Origin: Alicyclobacillaceae bacterium
GTDB taxonomy: Bacteria > Bacillota > Bacilli > Kyrpidiales > Kyrpidiaceae
Direction: 5' to 3'
Length of the DNA stretch: 49,320 bases
NCBI GenBank assembly: GCA_029961045.1
Contig: JASBVN010000023.1
Coordinates: forward strand, 1-49,320
A program made the position numbers and the translations under genes. The notes beneath the pieces were generated by a model. That model was given only the letters and a program-made list of their open reading frames with translations. It was not told the origin of the DNA and did not search any database. Positions 1 through 8,195 of this stretch are shown piece after piece (position 1 is the first letter of the stretch; every line of letters begins with the position of its first letter).

Positions 1-72
1 TGATCCGGGAGGGCAAAACCGATTTGGCTCGACAAACTTTGGAAGAGGCACTAAACGATTCGCAGAAATCCC

Positions 73-100
73 GCGGCCCGCCCCTTCCGGGGAGGGCCGC
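73..100. terminator. Strong GC hairpin downstream of cadA
   Basis: The arms GCGGCCC (73-79) and GGGCCGC (94-100) pair perfectly, and an inner CCCC/GGGG stem closes a small loop. On the plus strand it is followed by TCCCTTTTCCC, on the minus strand by GGGATTTCTG. It sits just past the cadA stop codon, so it may act as a bidirectional terminator between cadA and whatever converges on it from the left edge. The poor T-tract on the minus side lowers confidence. Confidence 0.5.
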
Positions 101-115
101 TCCCTTTTCCCTCAT

Positions 116-2230
116 TCAATCTTTCACCCGCAGTAACCGCATGCCGTTCAACGTCACCAAGATCGTGGCTCCCATGTCGGCCAGAATGGCGATCCAAAGC
201 GTCAACCATCCGGGGAACACCAAAAAGACGGCGATCAACTTGGTGATCAAGGCGAACGAAATGTTCTGTTTGACGATCCGAACCGCGGCGCGCCCGAGCC
301 GGATGATGAACGGGAGCTTGGACAGATCATCCGCCATGAGCGCGATATGGGCCGTTTCTAAAGCGGCGTCCGATCCGGCGCCGCCCATCGCAATCCCGAC
401 CGCGGCGGAAGCAAGGGCAGGAGCATCGTTCACGCCGTCCCCGACCATGGCGACTTTTCCGTATTTCCGGCGCAGCTTCTTGATTTGTTCTAATTTGTCC
501 TCCGGCGACAATTCGGCGTAGTATTCGTCGACTCCCACCGCATTGGCGACGGCAGCCGCCGCCCGGCCGTTGTCCCCCGTGAGCATGATCGCGGTTGAGA
601 CCCCCGCTTTTTTCAATTCCCGCACCGTCGATACGGCATCCTCGCGCAACGGATCCGCCACCGCCATCCATCCAAGGACCTCATTTTCCGTTCCGAGAAT
701 GATCACGGTCTTGCCCTGCTCTTGCAAAGCCAAAACCCGGTCCCGGATGCTCGATACATCGCCGTGAAGCTCTTCGAAAAGCCGTAGATTTCCGATATAG
801 TAGGCCTGACCGTCGACGACTCCACTTGCGCCTTTTCCCGCGATCACGGAAAATCCGCCGGCGGGCCGGGGCACGATCCCTTCCTCTTCCGCCTTTTTCA
901 CGATCGCCTTTGCAAGGGGATGTTCCGACAACCTTTCCAGCCGGGCGGCCAGTTCCAAAAGCGCCTTCCGGCTCGTTTCGCCGGCCGGCTCGATGTCCGT
1001 CACGGCCGGTTCGCCCTTTGTCAGCGTGCCCGTCTTGTCGAAGGCGACCGCTTTCAAACGGCCTGCCTCCTCCAAAAAAACGCCGCCTTTGATCAACACG
1101 CCGCTTCTGGCCGCCCGGCCGATCGCCGAAATGATGGCCACGGGAGTGGAAACCACGAGGGCGCACGGACAGGCGACCACGAGCAATGCCAGCCCTTCGT
1201 AAATCCAATATGCCCATTGATTCGTAAACAATGGAGGAACGGTGGCGACGAAAACCGCCAATCCCATCACGGCGGGAGTGTAGTATTTCGCGAAGCGATC
1301 GACAAACGCCTGAGAGGGGGCCCGCTCGTTCTGCGCTTCTTCCACTAAGTGAATGATTTTTGCGATGGTGGTGTCCTCGACGAGCCTGGTGACGCGAATC
1401 CGTATGGCCCCCTCTTGATTCACCGTTCCCGCGTAGACGGCATCTCCAACCGACTTCTCAACCGGCAGGGATTCACCGGTAATGGCCGATTCGTCGACGG
1501 AGGACGTTCCGTCGACAATCTCCCCGTCCATGGGAATCTTCTCTCCGGGTTTGACCAGGATCACGTCGCCGACCGCCAGTTCTTCCACGGGGACTTTGGT
1601 TTCTCCGCCGTTTCGAATCACCGTCGCTTCCTTCGGCGCCATATCCATCAAAGACCGGATCGATTGCCGGGCTTTTTCCATTGAATAAGATTCAAGCATT
1701 TCGCTCACCGCGAACAGAAAGGCGACAACCGCCGCTTCTTTCCATTCTCCGATCAACAGGGCTCCGCCGATGGCGACCGTCATGAGGACATTCATTTCGA
1801 AATTCAACCGGACAAGATTGCGAATCCCTTTGAGGGCGACGGAATGGCCTCCCGCTATCACCGAAAGCAACAGAAAAATTTTGTTCAAAAAAACCTTCTC
1901 TTGAAACAGCAAGCCGATCCCCAAAGCGGCAAGAGACATGCCCGACATGATCGCCTTGCGGTTCGATTCCCAAAACGATTTCTCTCCCGTGGGTGCGGAT
2001 GCACCAATCGGGTAGAGGGTCACATCTTCGACCTTTTTGATTTCCCTTTGGAGTTCATCCTCCGGAATGGCCCCGACGATGGTCAGTTTGGCAGCTGCAA
2101 AATTCAATTTTGCTTCCTTTACGCCGGGCAGCGCCTGGATATGCCGCTCCAGTTTAGCGGCGCAATCCGCGCAGCTCAGCCCCTTCATCCGGTACTGTCT
2201 TTTCATGACTACAATATCCGCCACCCTCAT
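116..2230 (-). CDS. cadA: Zn2+/Cd2+/Pb2+-exporting P1B-type ATPase (CadA/ZntA)
   Basis: About 704-residue inner-membrane pump that exports divalent soft metals using ATP. It has one N-terminal heavy-metal-associated domain with the metal-binding GLSCADC motif, the transmembrane CPC motif, the phosphorylation motif [10 protein letters not shown], a TGES actuator motif and the hinge [10 protein letters not shown]. The last membrane segment reads [12 protein letters not shown]; the Asp here is typical of Zn/Cd/Pb pumps rather than copper pumps. ATG at 2230 follows GGAAGG at good spacing. An in-frame ATG at 2206 gives an N-terminus closer to the family, and a GTG lies at 2236. The start overlaps the end of the cadC-like regulator, so the two are co-transcribed and probably induced by the same metal. 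Confidence 0.93.
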   Translation of the reverse strand: MRVADIVVMKRQYRMKGLSCADCAAKLERHIQALPGVKEAKLNFAAAKLTIVGAIPEDELQREIKKVEDVTLYPIGASAPTGEKSFWESNRKAIMSGMSLAALGIGLLFQEKVFLNKIFLLLSVIAGGHSVALKGIRNLVRLNFEMNVLMTVAIGGALLIGEWKEAAVVAFLFAVSEMLESYSMEKARQSIRSLMDMAPKEATVIRNGGETKVPVEELAVGDVILVKPGEKIPMDGEIVDGTSSVDESAITGESLPVEKSVGDAVYAGTVNQEGAIRIRVTRLVEDTTIAKIIHLVEEAQNERAPSQAFVDRFAKYYTPAVMGLAVFVATVPPLFTNQWAYWIYEGLALLVVACPCALVVSTPVAIISAIGRAARSGVLIKGGVFLEEAGRLKAVAFDKTGTLTKGEPAVTDIEPAGETSRKALLELAARLERLSEHPLAKAIVKKAEEEGIVPRPAGGFSVIAGKGASGVVDGQAYYIGNLRLFEELHGDVSSIRDRVLALQEQGKTVIILGTENEVLGWMAVADPLREDAVSTVRELKKAGVSTAIMLTGDNGRAAAAVANAVGVDEYYAELSPEDKLEQIKKLRRKYGKVAMVGDGVNDAPALASAAVGIAMGGAGSDAALETAHIALMADDLSKLPFIIRLGRAAVRIVKQNISFALITKLIAVFLVFPGWLTLWIAILADMGATILVTLNGMRLLRVKD

Positions 2231-2621
2231 TTTCACCTTCCAAAATCGTCAAAGCCTCTTGAAGGAGATGGGACACATGGGGACTTTGAAGGCTATAAAA
2301 CGTCATTTTTCCTTCTCTGCGATATTTCGCCAATCCCATGTTCCGTAATAAGCGGAGATGATGGGAAGCCGTAGCATTGGAAGAACCGATGATGGTCGCT
2401 ACATCGCACACACAAAGTTCCCGTTCCCGACTCAGGGCGTAGATCACCTTCAGCCTGGTTTCGTCTGCAAGCACTTTAAACAAGGGAGCCAGCGCAGCGA
2501 CTCGGCCCACGGTAGGCTGCAACCGCCGGACCTTTTCCGGATCGTAAACAAATACATCACAAGTATCCTCATTCTGAAGAAGAAAATGTTTCACCGGCTC
2601 CTTTGTCTTTCCTTCTGCCAC
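2154..2621 (-). CDS. cadC: ArsR/SmtB-family metal-responsive repressor (CadC-like)
   Basis: About 155-residue winged-helix repressor. The ELCVCDVA motif matches the alpha3 metal site of CadC/ArsR proteins, and a further Cys near the N-terminus (NEDTCDVF) matches the extra CadC ligand. The recognition helix region reads [13 protein letters not shown]. The frame is open further upstream, but the earlier TTG lies inside the operator palindrome. GTG at 2621 has a GGAGG at 2631-2635 and is preferred. It precedes and overlaps cadA by roughly 80 bases. By family knowledge it leaves its operator when Zn, Cd or Pb binds, which derepresses itself and the pump. Exact metal preference cannot be read from the sequence. 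Confidence 0.9.
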   Translation of the reverse strand: MAEGKTKEPVKHFLLQNEDTCDVFVYDPEKVRRLQPTVGRVAALAPLFKVLADETRLKVIYALSRERELCVCDVATIIGSSNATASHHLRLLRNMGLAKYRREGKMTFYSLQSPHVSHLLQEALTILEGENEGGGYCSHEKTVPDEGAELRGLRR

Positions 2622-2639
2622 GGAATACCGCCTCCGTTC

Positions 2640-2699
2640 AAACAATCAAATTATCGTTTGATTGTTTTTTATGATAGGTCTACAGAACGGCGTTGTCAA
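2640..2699 (-). promoter_or_regulatory. cadC-cadA promoter with overlapping CadC operator
   Basis: On the minus strand, TTGACA (2699-2694) and TATCAT (2676-2671) are separated by exactly 17 bases. Just downstream lies a perfect inverted repeat with 11-base arms (AACAATCAAA core at 2641-2650 and TTTGATTGTT at 2657-2666, each extended by one base) around a 6-base spacer. The inner TCAAA-N6-TTTGA matches the arrangement I recall for the cad operator of staphylococcal CadC. A repressor here would cover the transcription start. Confidence 0.85.
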
Positions 2700-2895
2700 C
2701 CACCGGCTTGACCGGAAAGCAAAGCAACGATATAATAAAAACCAATAGGAATAGTGGATAATTGCAGATCCGTTCCGGTCAAAGGATCGAAGGATGAACC
2801 GACAGCCGTCCACTGTTCTGTCTGAACAAAACCCTGTGGGCGAATCGACTCGCCTACATTTTTGTAGTGTTGTGGTGAAAAGGAGGGGAACGGTC

Positions 2896-3498
2896 GTGAG
2901 TCTGAGCGAGCGCATTGACGAGGCGATCCGAAATCACGAATCGTGGGTGCTCCGGAGGCAAAAAGGAATTCCAAATAACCTGCGTTTATTTGTCTTGGCC
3001 TGCATGGATGAACGGTTACCCGTCGAGGAGATTCTCGGTCTTCAACCGGGAGACGCCCACATTTTCCGCAACGCCGGGGGTCTGGTGACCGATGATGTCA
3101 TCCGCTCGGCGGCTCTCACACTCAACTTTTTCGGAACAAAGGAAATTATTGTGATCAATCACACCGAATGCGGCATGATGACCGCCAATGGCCGCGAAAT
3201 TGTCGAGGGTCTGCGGGCGAAACTCAACGTCGACGTGGAACGGGTTCCGCTGGACCCCTCTCTCCCGGAATTGGTTCTGACCGAGCCGGGGGCTTTCGAG
3301 AAGTGGTTTCGCACATTCGACAATGTGGACGAAGCCACCGTCGCCCAGGTGGAGTTTCTGCGCCGCCACCCGTTAATTCCAAAAGACACCATCATCAACG
3401 GCTATGTGTACGAAGTGGAAACGAACCGGCTGCGCCGGCCGCATCAATTGTTGAGCCGCCGGGTGAACACCCGGGACGAATTGCAGGGCCGGCAGTAG
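2896..3498 (+). CDS. Beta-class carbonic anhydrase
   Basis: About 200-residue cytoplasmic zinc enzyme interconverting CO2 and bicarbonate. The expected zinc ligands are visible: Cys and Asp in CMDERL near residue 38, and His and Cys in NHTECGMM. The substrate-orienting Asp/Arg pair (CMDER) is present, as is FRNAGG. The frame stays open upstream, but GTG at 2896 follows AGGAGGGG at 2881-2888 with about 7 bases of spacing and precedes the conserved SLSERIDEA start. It is transcribed divergently from cadC and stands alone. It most resembles the shorter Gram-positive and mycobacterial beta-CAs. Confidence 0.88.
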   Translation: MSLSERIDEAIRNHESWVLRRQKGIPNNLRLFVLACMDERLPVEEILGLQPGDAHIFRNAGGLVTDDVIRSAALTLNFFGTKEIIVINHTECGMMTANGREIVEGLRAKLNVDVERVPLDPSLPELVLTEPGAFEKWFRTFDNVDEATVAQVEFLRRHPLIPKDTIINGYVYEVETNRLRRPHQLLSRRVNTRDELQGRQ

Positions 3499-3539
3499 GC
3501 GGAGGCCCGGAGCATGGGCTTTTAGGAGAGAAGGCAAAA

Positions 3540-3572
3540 GGCAGCTCTCAGGTTTTGAGGGCTGCCTCTTTC
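3540..3572. terminator. Terminator between convergent carbonic anhydrase and pgcA
   Basis: GGCAGCTCTCA (3540-3550) pairs with TGAGGGCTGCC (3555-3565) through one G-T wobble across a short loop, followed by TCTTTCTC. It lies between two convergent stop codons and could serve both genes. Confidence 0.75.
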
Positions 3573-3575
3573 TCG

Positions 3576-5324
3576 TCACACTCCGCCCTCGACCCGCTCC
3601 ATCACCGCCCGGTGCAACCGTTCCAGCAACTCCCGGGCCTCCTCGCCGCTTTGTCCCCGCACGCCGAAATAGATTTTCAGCTTGGGTTCGGTGCCCGACG
3701 GCCGCAGGCAGAACCAGTGACCGCCGCCGAGGACAAACTTGAGGACGTCCGATTTGGGCAGATCGAGAACCCGTTCCCCGCCGGAGGCCGTTCTGGCCCG
3801 GCCCGCGAGGTAGTCCTGCACTTCCTCCACCGCCAGCCCCGCGATCTCCGAAGGCGGCGCTTCGCGCCACCGGCTCATGCTCTGCGCCATCCGGGCCTGG
3901 CCCTCCGCCCCGGGAAGGGTGACGGAGACCAGCCGCTCCCGGTAATACCCGTATTCTTTATATAACTCCTCCAGGCGGTCGAGGAGCGTCTTGCCCGCCG
4001 CCTTGTGGTAGGCGATCATCTCCGCCACCATGGCGGACGCCTGCACCCCGTCCTTGTCCCGGACAAAATCTCCGATCAGGTATCCGCAACTCTCTTCGTA
4101 ACCGAAGACAAAGGTTCGCCCGGTCCCCTCCAGTTTCCCGATCTGCTCCCCGATGAATTTAAACCCGGTCAACACGTCGATGGTCTCCAGGCCCCAGGCG
4201 CCCGCGATCGCCCGTCCCATCTCCGACGTCACGATCGTCTTGATCATCACTCCATGCTCCGGGGCCGTCCCGAGCGCCTTCCGGCGCTGCAAAATGTAGT
4301 CCAACAGGAGGACGCCGATCTGATTGCCGGTCAAATAGGCATATCCGCCGTTCCCGTCGGGGACGGCGACCCCCACCCGATCGCAGTCCGGATCGGTGGC
4401 GAGCACCGCGTCCGCCCCGACCTCCCGGGCCCGTTCCAAACCTCGCTCAAAGGCGGCCGGGTCTTCGGGATTCGGCGAAGCCACCGTGGAGAACTCCGGA
4501 TCCGGGCGCATTTGCTCCTCGACGCACACCACCCGGTAACCGGCCTCTTCGAGGACTCGAGGCACGGCTTTGCCGCCGGTTCCGTGCAAGGGGGTGTACA
4601 CCAGGGTCACCGCACCCCTCTCCTCGCCGCCGCTCAACAGACCGAGAGCCCGCACCCGGGCGATATACCGGTCGTCGATCTCCCGGCCGATCGTCCGCAA
4701 CAGCCCGGAGCGCCGCGCCTCCTCTTCGCCGGCCACCGGCACCGCAAAGGGATCCTCCACCCCGGCAATCTCCCGGTAGATCGCCCCGGCCAACTCCGGT
4801 ACCGCCTGGCAGCCGTCCGGTCCGTACACTTTATACCCATTGTATTCCGGGGGATTGTGGCTCGCGGTGATCACCACCCCCGCCGCCGCCCCCAACTCCC
4901 GAACGGCGAAGGACAGCTCGGGGGTGGGCCGGATGTCGTCGAACAGGTACACCGGGATACCCGCCGCCGCCAGGGTCAGAGCCGTCTCCTTGGCAAAGAG
5001 GTCCGACCACCGCCGGGAATCGTAGGCGACGACCACCCCTCTGTCTGGGACGCCCTGCTTTTTCAGGTATCGGGCCAATCCGGCCGTCGCGCGGCGAACG
5101 GTGTAACGGTTCATGCGGTTCGTGCCGGCCCCCATGACGCCGCGAAGCCCCCCGGTCCCGAAGGCCAAATCCGCACAAAAAGCGTCGTAGAGGGCGGCAG
5201 CGTCCCCTTCCATCCGCTCCAGGTCGGCCGCCAAATCGGGATCGGCCGCCAGGTGTCTGCGCCACGTTTCATAATGCGCGCGCCGCTCCTCCGTCCACTT
5301 TGCCGTCTGTCCCGCTCCGTTCAC
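3576..5324 (-). CDS. pgcA: Phosphoglucomutase/phosphomannomutase, alpha-D-phosphohexomutase family
   Basis: About 582 residues, the usual length for Gram-positive PgcA. It interconverts hexose-6-phosphates and hexose-1-phosphates and so feeds GalU and polysaccharide synthesis encoded later in the window. The four family motifs are present in order: catalytic serine loop TASHNPPEYNGYK, metal-binding DPDCDRVG, sugar-specificity GYEESCGY and phosphate-binding RPSGTEPKLKIYF. The GTG start at 5324 has GGGAGGGG about 7 bases upstream, and a TATAGT -10-like hexamer lies near 5378-5383. A degraded copy of its first codons lies upstream at about 5741-5825. Confidence 0.92.
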   Translation of the reverse strand: MNGAGQTAKWTEERRAHYETWRRHLAADPDLAADLERMEGDAAALYDAFCADLAFGTGGLRGVMGAGTNRMNRYTVRRATAGLARYLKKQGVPDRGVVVAYDSRRWSDLFAKETALTLAAAGIPVYLFDDIRPTPELSFAVRELGAAAGVVITASHNPPEYNGYKVYGPDGCQAVPELAGAIYREIAGVEDPFAVPVAGEEEARRSGLLRTIGREIDDRYIARVRALGLLSGGEERGAVTLVYTPLHGTGGKAVPRVLEEAGYRVVCVEEQMRPDPEFSTVASPNPEDPAAFERGLERAREVGADAVLATDPDCDRVGVAVPDGNGGYAYLTGNQIGVLLLDYILQRRKALGTAPEHGVMIKTIVTSEMGRAIAGAWGLETIDVLTGFKFIGEQIGKLEGTGRTFVFGYEESCGYLIGDFVRDKDGVQASAMVAEMIAYHKAAGKTLLDRLEELYKEYGYYRERLVSVTLPGAEGQARMAQSMSRWREAPPSEIAGLAVEEVQDYLAGRARTASGGERVLDLPKSDVLKFVLGGGHWFCLRPSGTEPKLKIYFGVRGQSGEEARELLERLHRAVMERVEGGV

Positions 5325-5519
5325 ACCGCATCCCCTCCCGTTCGTTCTGTCCGCGTCCAGTCGACCATGTGTCTTTACTATACAAGAAAAATGGGAAAGA
5401 CGGGAAGGGCGCGGGCCCGCAGCGCGTTGTCATTCCGGAGCCCACGGATCGGGGGCGACGTTTCCAAAAAACAATCATCTGACTTATAATTTGGCTAAGG
5501 GCAAATCATACTGCCCAAA

Positions 5520-5726
5520 GTGAGGTCGAGAAAGGTTGGACCCAAAGGGCGGCAGAGCATACGGCACGTCCGCATGGACCTTCCTGAACCGGAATACGAC
5601 CTGGCCCTCCAAGCCCATCGCAAGGAACGACCCGTAGTGTGTTACGGAGATCTTGTGAAAGAAGGAAAGGGGTTCGTCCTCCGTTCTCCTCGAAGTTTCA
5701 CCATTGAACCCGCACTCGATGAATAA
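5520..5726 (+). pseudogene. Small unrecognised ORF, probably a gene remnant
   Basis: A 68-codon frame from GTG at 5520. It has no clear ribosome binding site, although TTATAAT lies about 35 bases upstream. Its C-terminal half (RPVVCYGDLVKEGKGFVLRSP) reads like a small beta-rich C-terminal domain, and the N-terminus is basic and unstructured. I do not recognise the family. Because it lies among several degraded gene pieces, I read it as the 3' end of a lost longer gene. A real small protein cannot be excluded. Confidence 0.3.
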
Positions 5727-5740
5727 GGACTTCCGGACTT

Positions 5741-5825
5741 TCAGGCCGGCCTCCCGATCGGGATCGGCCGCGATATGTTTCCGCCACTTCTCAACCCAAA
5801 ACCGCCACTCCTCGCCGTCATAAGT
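5741..5825 (-). pseudogene. Fossil of the pgcA 5' end
   Basis: Read on the minus strand, one frame gives EEWRFWVEKWRKHIAADPD. This aligns with the PgcA N-terminus, which contains YETWRRHLAADPD. The DNA shares a 16-base exact stretch (GATCGGGATCGGCCGC in plus orientation at about 5754-5769) with pgcA near 5237-5252, on the same strand. It continues for only about 30 codons and lacks the rest of the enzyme. Confidence 0.55.
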
Positions 5826-5903
5826 TCCATATCAAGCACCTGTGGCATCCGCTCCGCGGTTTCCTTGTTAGAATCACCATGAAAGAGGAGGTGGCCGGAC
5901 CCG

Positions 5904-6233
5904 GTGCGGAAATTCGGTATCGATATGCAGTTATTGGATAAAATCGTGGAGGTGCTCAAAACCTCTGAACACGTCGAACGGGCGGTAATTTACGGGTCCC
6001 GGGCCAGAGGGGATGCCCGGGAAACCTCCGATCTGGATATCTGTTTGTACGGGGAGGAGCTCACGGCCAGAGAGGTCAATCTGCTCCATGATGCCCTGGA
6101 ACAACTCAGAACCCCGATCACCTTTGATGTTGTCCATTATCAGCGGCTGAGCAAAGAGCAGTTGAAGCAGGCCATCGACCGGGACGGAGTTGAAATTTAT
6201 GCCAAAGGATCGTTTGATCGAAAAATTCAATGA
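5904..6233 (+). CDS. MNT-type minimal nucleotidyltransferase (HEPN-MNT pair)
   Basis: About 109-residue protein of the pol-beta-like minimal nucleotidyltransferase superfamily. The signature GSRARGDARETSDLDI contains the GS motif and the catalytic DxD acidic pair. GTG at 5904 has GAGGAGGTG about 10 bases upstream; ATG at 5925 is the alternative. It overlaps the following HEPN-like gene by about 35 bases, so the two are translationally linked. In characterised HEPN-MNT modules the MNT protein is the antitoxin and can AMPylate the HEPN toxin. The HI0073/HI0074-like subtype here is less well characterised, so toxin-antitoxin activity is inferred. Confidence 0.85.
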   Translation: MRKFGIDMQLLDKIVEVLKTSEHVERAVIYGSRARGDARETSDLDICLYGEELTAREVNLLHDALEQLRTPITFDVVHYQRLSKEQLKQAIDRDGVEIYAKGSFDRKIQ

Positions 6234-6591
6234 CTTTCAACGGGCCCTCGGACGGTTGAGGGAAAGCCTTCAAATGGAGGCCACCCAAGATATCGTCGTG
6301 GACGGGGTGATCCAGCGGTTTGAATTCACCTTCGAACTGAGCTGGAAGGTCATGCAGGCTTACCTGGCCCGTGAAGGGATCGAGGTGAACAGTCCGAGAT
6401 CTACAATCAAGGGAGCTTTTGCCGTCGGACTGATTCCGGACGGGGATGGCTGGATCGACATGATGCTCGACCGAAACAAAACTTCGCACATTTACGATCA
6501 AGAGACGGCAAGGGACATTTACAGGCGTATCAAAGAAGTTCATTACCCAAGGCTGCAACAACTAGAAGAAAAATTGGCGGGCCTTCTGTAA
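6199..6591 (+). CDS. HI0074-family nucleotidyltransferase-binding HEPN-like protein
   Basis: About 130-residue all-helical protein that matches the HI0074/NTase-substrate-binding family. Features include FNDFQRALGRLRESL, the conserved FEFTFELSWKVMQAYL helix, SPRSTIKGAF and the DRNKTSHIYD segment. The last (R-x4-H-like) occupies the position of the HEPN RNase motif. ATG at 6199 is preceded by GGACGGAG at about 11 bases and lies inside the end of the MNT gene; a TTG lies at 6190. It probably forms a heteromeric complex with that protein. Whether it is an RNase toxin or a substrate-binding subunit cannot be decided from sequence. Confidence 0.85.
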   Translation: MPKDRLIEKFNDFQRALGRLRESLQMEATQDIVVDGVIQRFEFTFELSWKVMQAYLAREGIEVNSPRSTIKGAFAVGLIPDGDGWIDMMLDRNKTSHIYDQETARDIYRRIKEVHYPRLQQLEEKLAGLL

Positions 6592-6627
6592 CCCGATCCC
6601 CACAAGTCACGATGAATGTGAACCGTT

Positions 6628-6670
6628 TCAGGGATGGAGTTGAAATCCGTGTCAAAGGACTGTCGGACTG
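6628..6670 (+). pseudogene. C-terminal fossil of a second MNT nucleotidyltransferase
   Basis: One plus-strand frame reads RDGVEIRVKGLSD then stop. The intact MNT gene ends RDGVEIYAKGSFDRKIQ, and the DNA shares GGAGTTGAAAT and CAAAGGA. The rest of the second MNT copy is absent. It lies just after the intact MNT-HEPN pair, and the DCC-family gene appears to start within it. Confidence 0.55.
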
Positions 6671-7113
6671 AAAAATGGCGGACCCTGATCGCCCGGACCG
6701 CGAAACGCGAGTTCCCCCGGCTTACGGTGTTCGTGGACGGCCACTGCCGTTTTTGCCGCCGCACCGGACAATGGATTCGCCGGCTGGATTGGCTTGGTCT
6801 TTTCCAGGTGCTGTCGTACCGGGACGGCGCGAGTTATGTCCGTTACGGCTTGAACATGGAGGCTGTGGATCGGGAAATCCATGTCGTGAAGCGGCAAGGG
6901 GGGCGGGTAACCGTTTACCGGGGCTTTGATGCGGTCATGGCCATAATCCGGCATGTACCTCTTCTTTGGCCGCTGCTTCCGGTGGTCGGATTGCTGCGGG
7001 GGCTCGGGCTGGGCCCGAGGCTGTACCGCTGGCTGGCGGACCACCGCGTGTTCATTGCCGGCGCACAGGCGTGTCGGGAAGGGCTGTGCGCTTCCCCAAA
7101 AGGAGGAAGATGA
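6649..7113 (+). CDS. DCC-family thiol-disulfide oxidoreductase-like protein (DUF393)
   Basis: About 154-residue protein with the family signature VFVDGHCRFCRRTGQWIRRLD near the N-terminus, including the CxxC pair. The C-terminal half is hydrophobic and ends in the YRWLADHR segment typical of the family. GTG at 6649 follows GGAG at about 9 bases; ATG at 6634 is also in frame but lies inside the MNT fossil. Its stop abuts the nitrilase start, so the two are likely co-transcribed. The family is named after its DxxCxxC motif and the physiological substrate is unknown. Confidence 0.8.
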   Translation: MSKDCRTEKWRTLIARTAKREFPRLTVFVDGHCRFCRRTGQWIRRLDWLGLFQVLSYRDGASYVRYGLNMEAVDREIHVVKRQGGRVTVYRGFDAVMAIIRHVPLLWPLLPVVGLLRGLGLGPRLYRWLADHRVFIAGAQACREGLCASPKGGR

Positions 7114-7115
7114 CT

Positions 7116-8195
7116 ATGAAACAGCAGGACAAGAATGCTGCGCCCGGAATTGCGGAGCGCGAGCATGTGATCCGGGCGGCCGTGATCCAAGCCGCACCGG
7201 TCATCCCGGACCGCGAGGCCACCACGGCGAAGGTCTGCCGACTGATCGCAGAAGCAGCCGGGCAGGGCGCCCGCCTGATCCTGTTCCCTGAGGCCATGAT
7301 CCCCGCCTACCCGCGGGGAATGACCTTCGGCACCGTGGTCGGACACCGCAGCGAGGAGGGGCGGCGCGCCTATGCGCGTTACTGGGACCAGGCCGTGGAC
7401 GTGCCGGGGCCCGTGACCGAGGCCATCGGCGCGGCGGCCCGGGAAGCCGGCGCCTACGTCGCCATCGGGGTGATCGAGCGGGTTCGCGCCTACCGCGGCG
7501 GGACGCTGTACTGCACGCTCCTCTACTTCGGGCCGGACGGCCGCCTCCTGGGAAAACACCGCAAACTCAAGCCGACCGGCGCCGAGCGCCTGGTGTGGGG
7601 CGAGGGCGACGGCAGCACCCTCACGGCGATCCGGACCGATTTCGGGACCGTCGGGGGACTCATCTGCTGGGAGAATTACATGCCGTTGGCCCGCATGGCG
7701 ATGTACCACAAGGGCGTCGACATTTATCTGGCCCCGACGGCGGACGCCCGCGATTCCTGGCAGGCCACCATCCGTCACATCGCCTGCGAGGGGCGCTGCT
7801 TCGTCCTGTCCTGCAACCAATTCGTCACCAGGGACATGATGCCGAAGGATTGGGAAGATATCGGCCCCGGTCCCGACATCCTCTGCCGGGGAGGCAGCGC
7901 CATTGTGGATCCGCTGGGCAACTACCTGGCCGGCCCCCTCTACGATCGGGAAGGCATTCTGGTCGCCGACCTCGACCTCAACCGCATCGCCGAGGCCCGT
8001 TACGATTTCGACCCCGTCGGGCACTACAACCGGCCCGACATTTTCCGGCTGATCGTCAACGAGGTGCCGGCACCGGCGGTGGAACCGCCCGCTGCGTACG
8101 GGTTTCGCCCCCACGGGCCGGATGTCGCAGGCGAAGCCGGCGGCGAAGCGGGCCCTGGGGTTCGCCCCGCGTTTCTGACCGAACAGCCAGGTTGA
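7116..8195 (+). CDS. Nitrilase (carbon-nitrogen hydrolase family)
   Basis: About 359-residue enzyme of the nitrilase branch, expected to hydrolyse nitriles to carboxylate and ammonia. The catalytic triad is visible: Glu in LFPEAMIP, Lys in HRKLKPT and Cys in GLICWENYMP. The WGEGDGS motif is characteristic of true nitrilases rather than amidases. ATG at 7116 has AGGAGG 9 bases upstream; the ATG at 7110 is too close. The C-terminal tail is rich in Gly, Pro and Ala, like the variable tail of filament-forming nitrilases. Its last 170 bases are overlapped on the other strand by the polymerase frame. The substrate cannot be predicted. Confidence 0.9.
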   Translation: MKQQDKNAAPGIAEREHVIRAAVIQAAPVIPDREATTAKVCRLIAEAAGQGARLILFPEAMIPAYPRGMTFGTVVGHRSEEGRRAYARYWDQAVDVPGPVTEAIGAAAREAGAYVAIGVIERVRAYRGGTLYCTLLYFGPDGRLLGKHRKLKPTGAERLVWGEGDGSTLTAIRTDFGTVGGLICWENYMPLARMAMYHKGVDIYLAPTADARDSWQATIRHIACEGRCFVLSCNQFVTRDMMPKDWEDIGPGPDILCRGGSAIVDPLGNYLAGPLYDREGILVADLDLNRIAEARYDFDPVGHYNRPDIFRLIVNEVPAPAVEPPAAYGFRPHGPDVAGEAGGEAGPGVRPAFLTEQPG

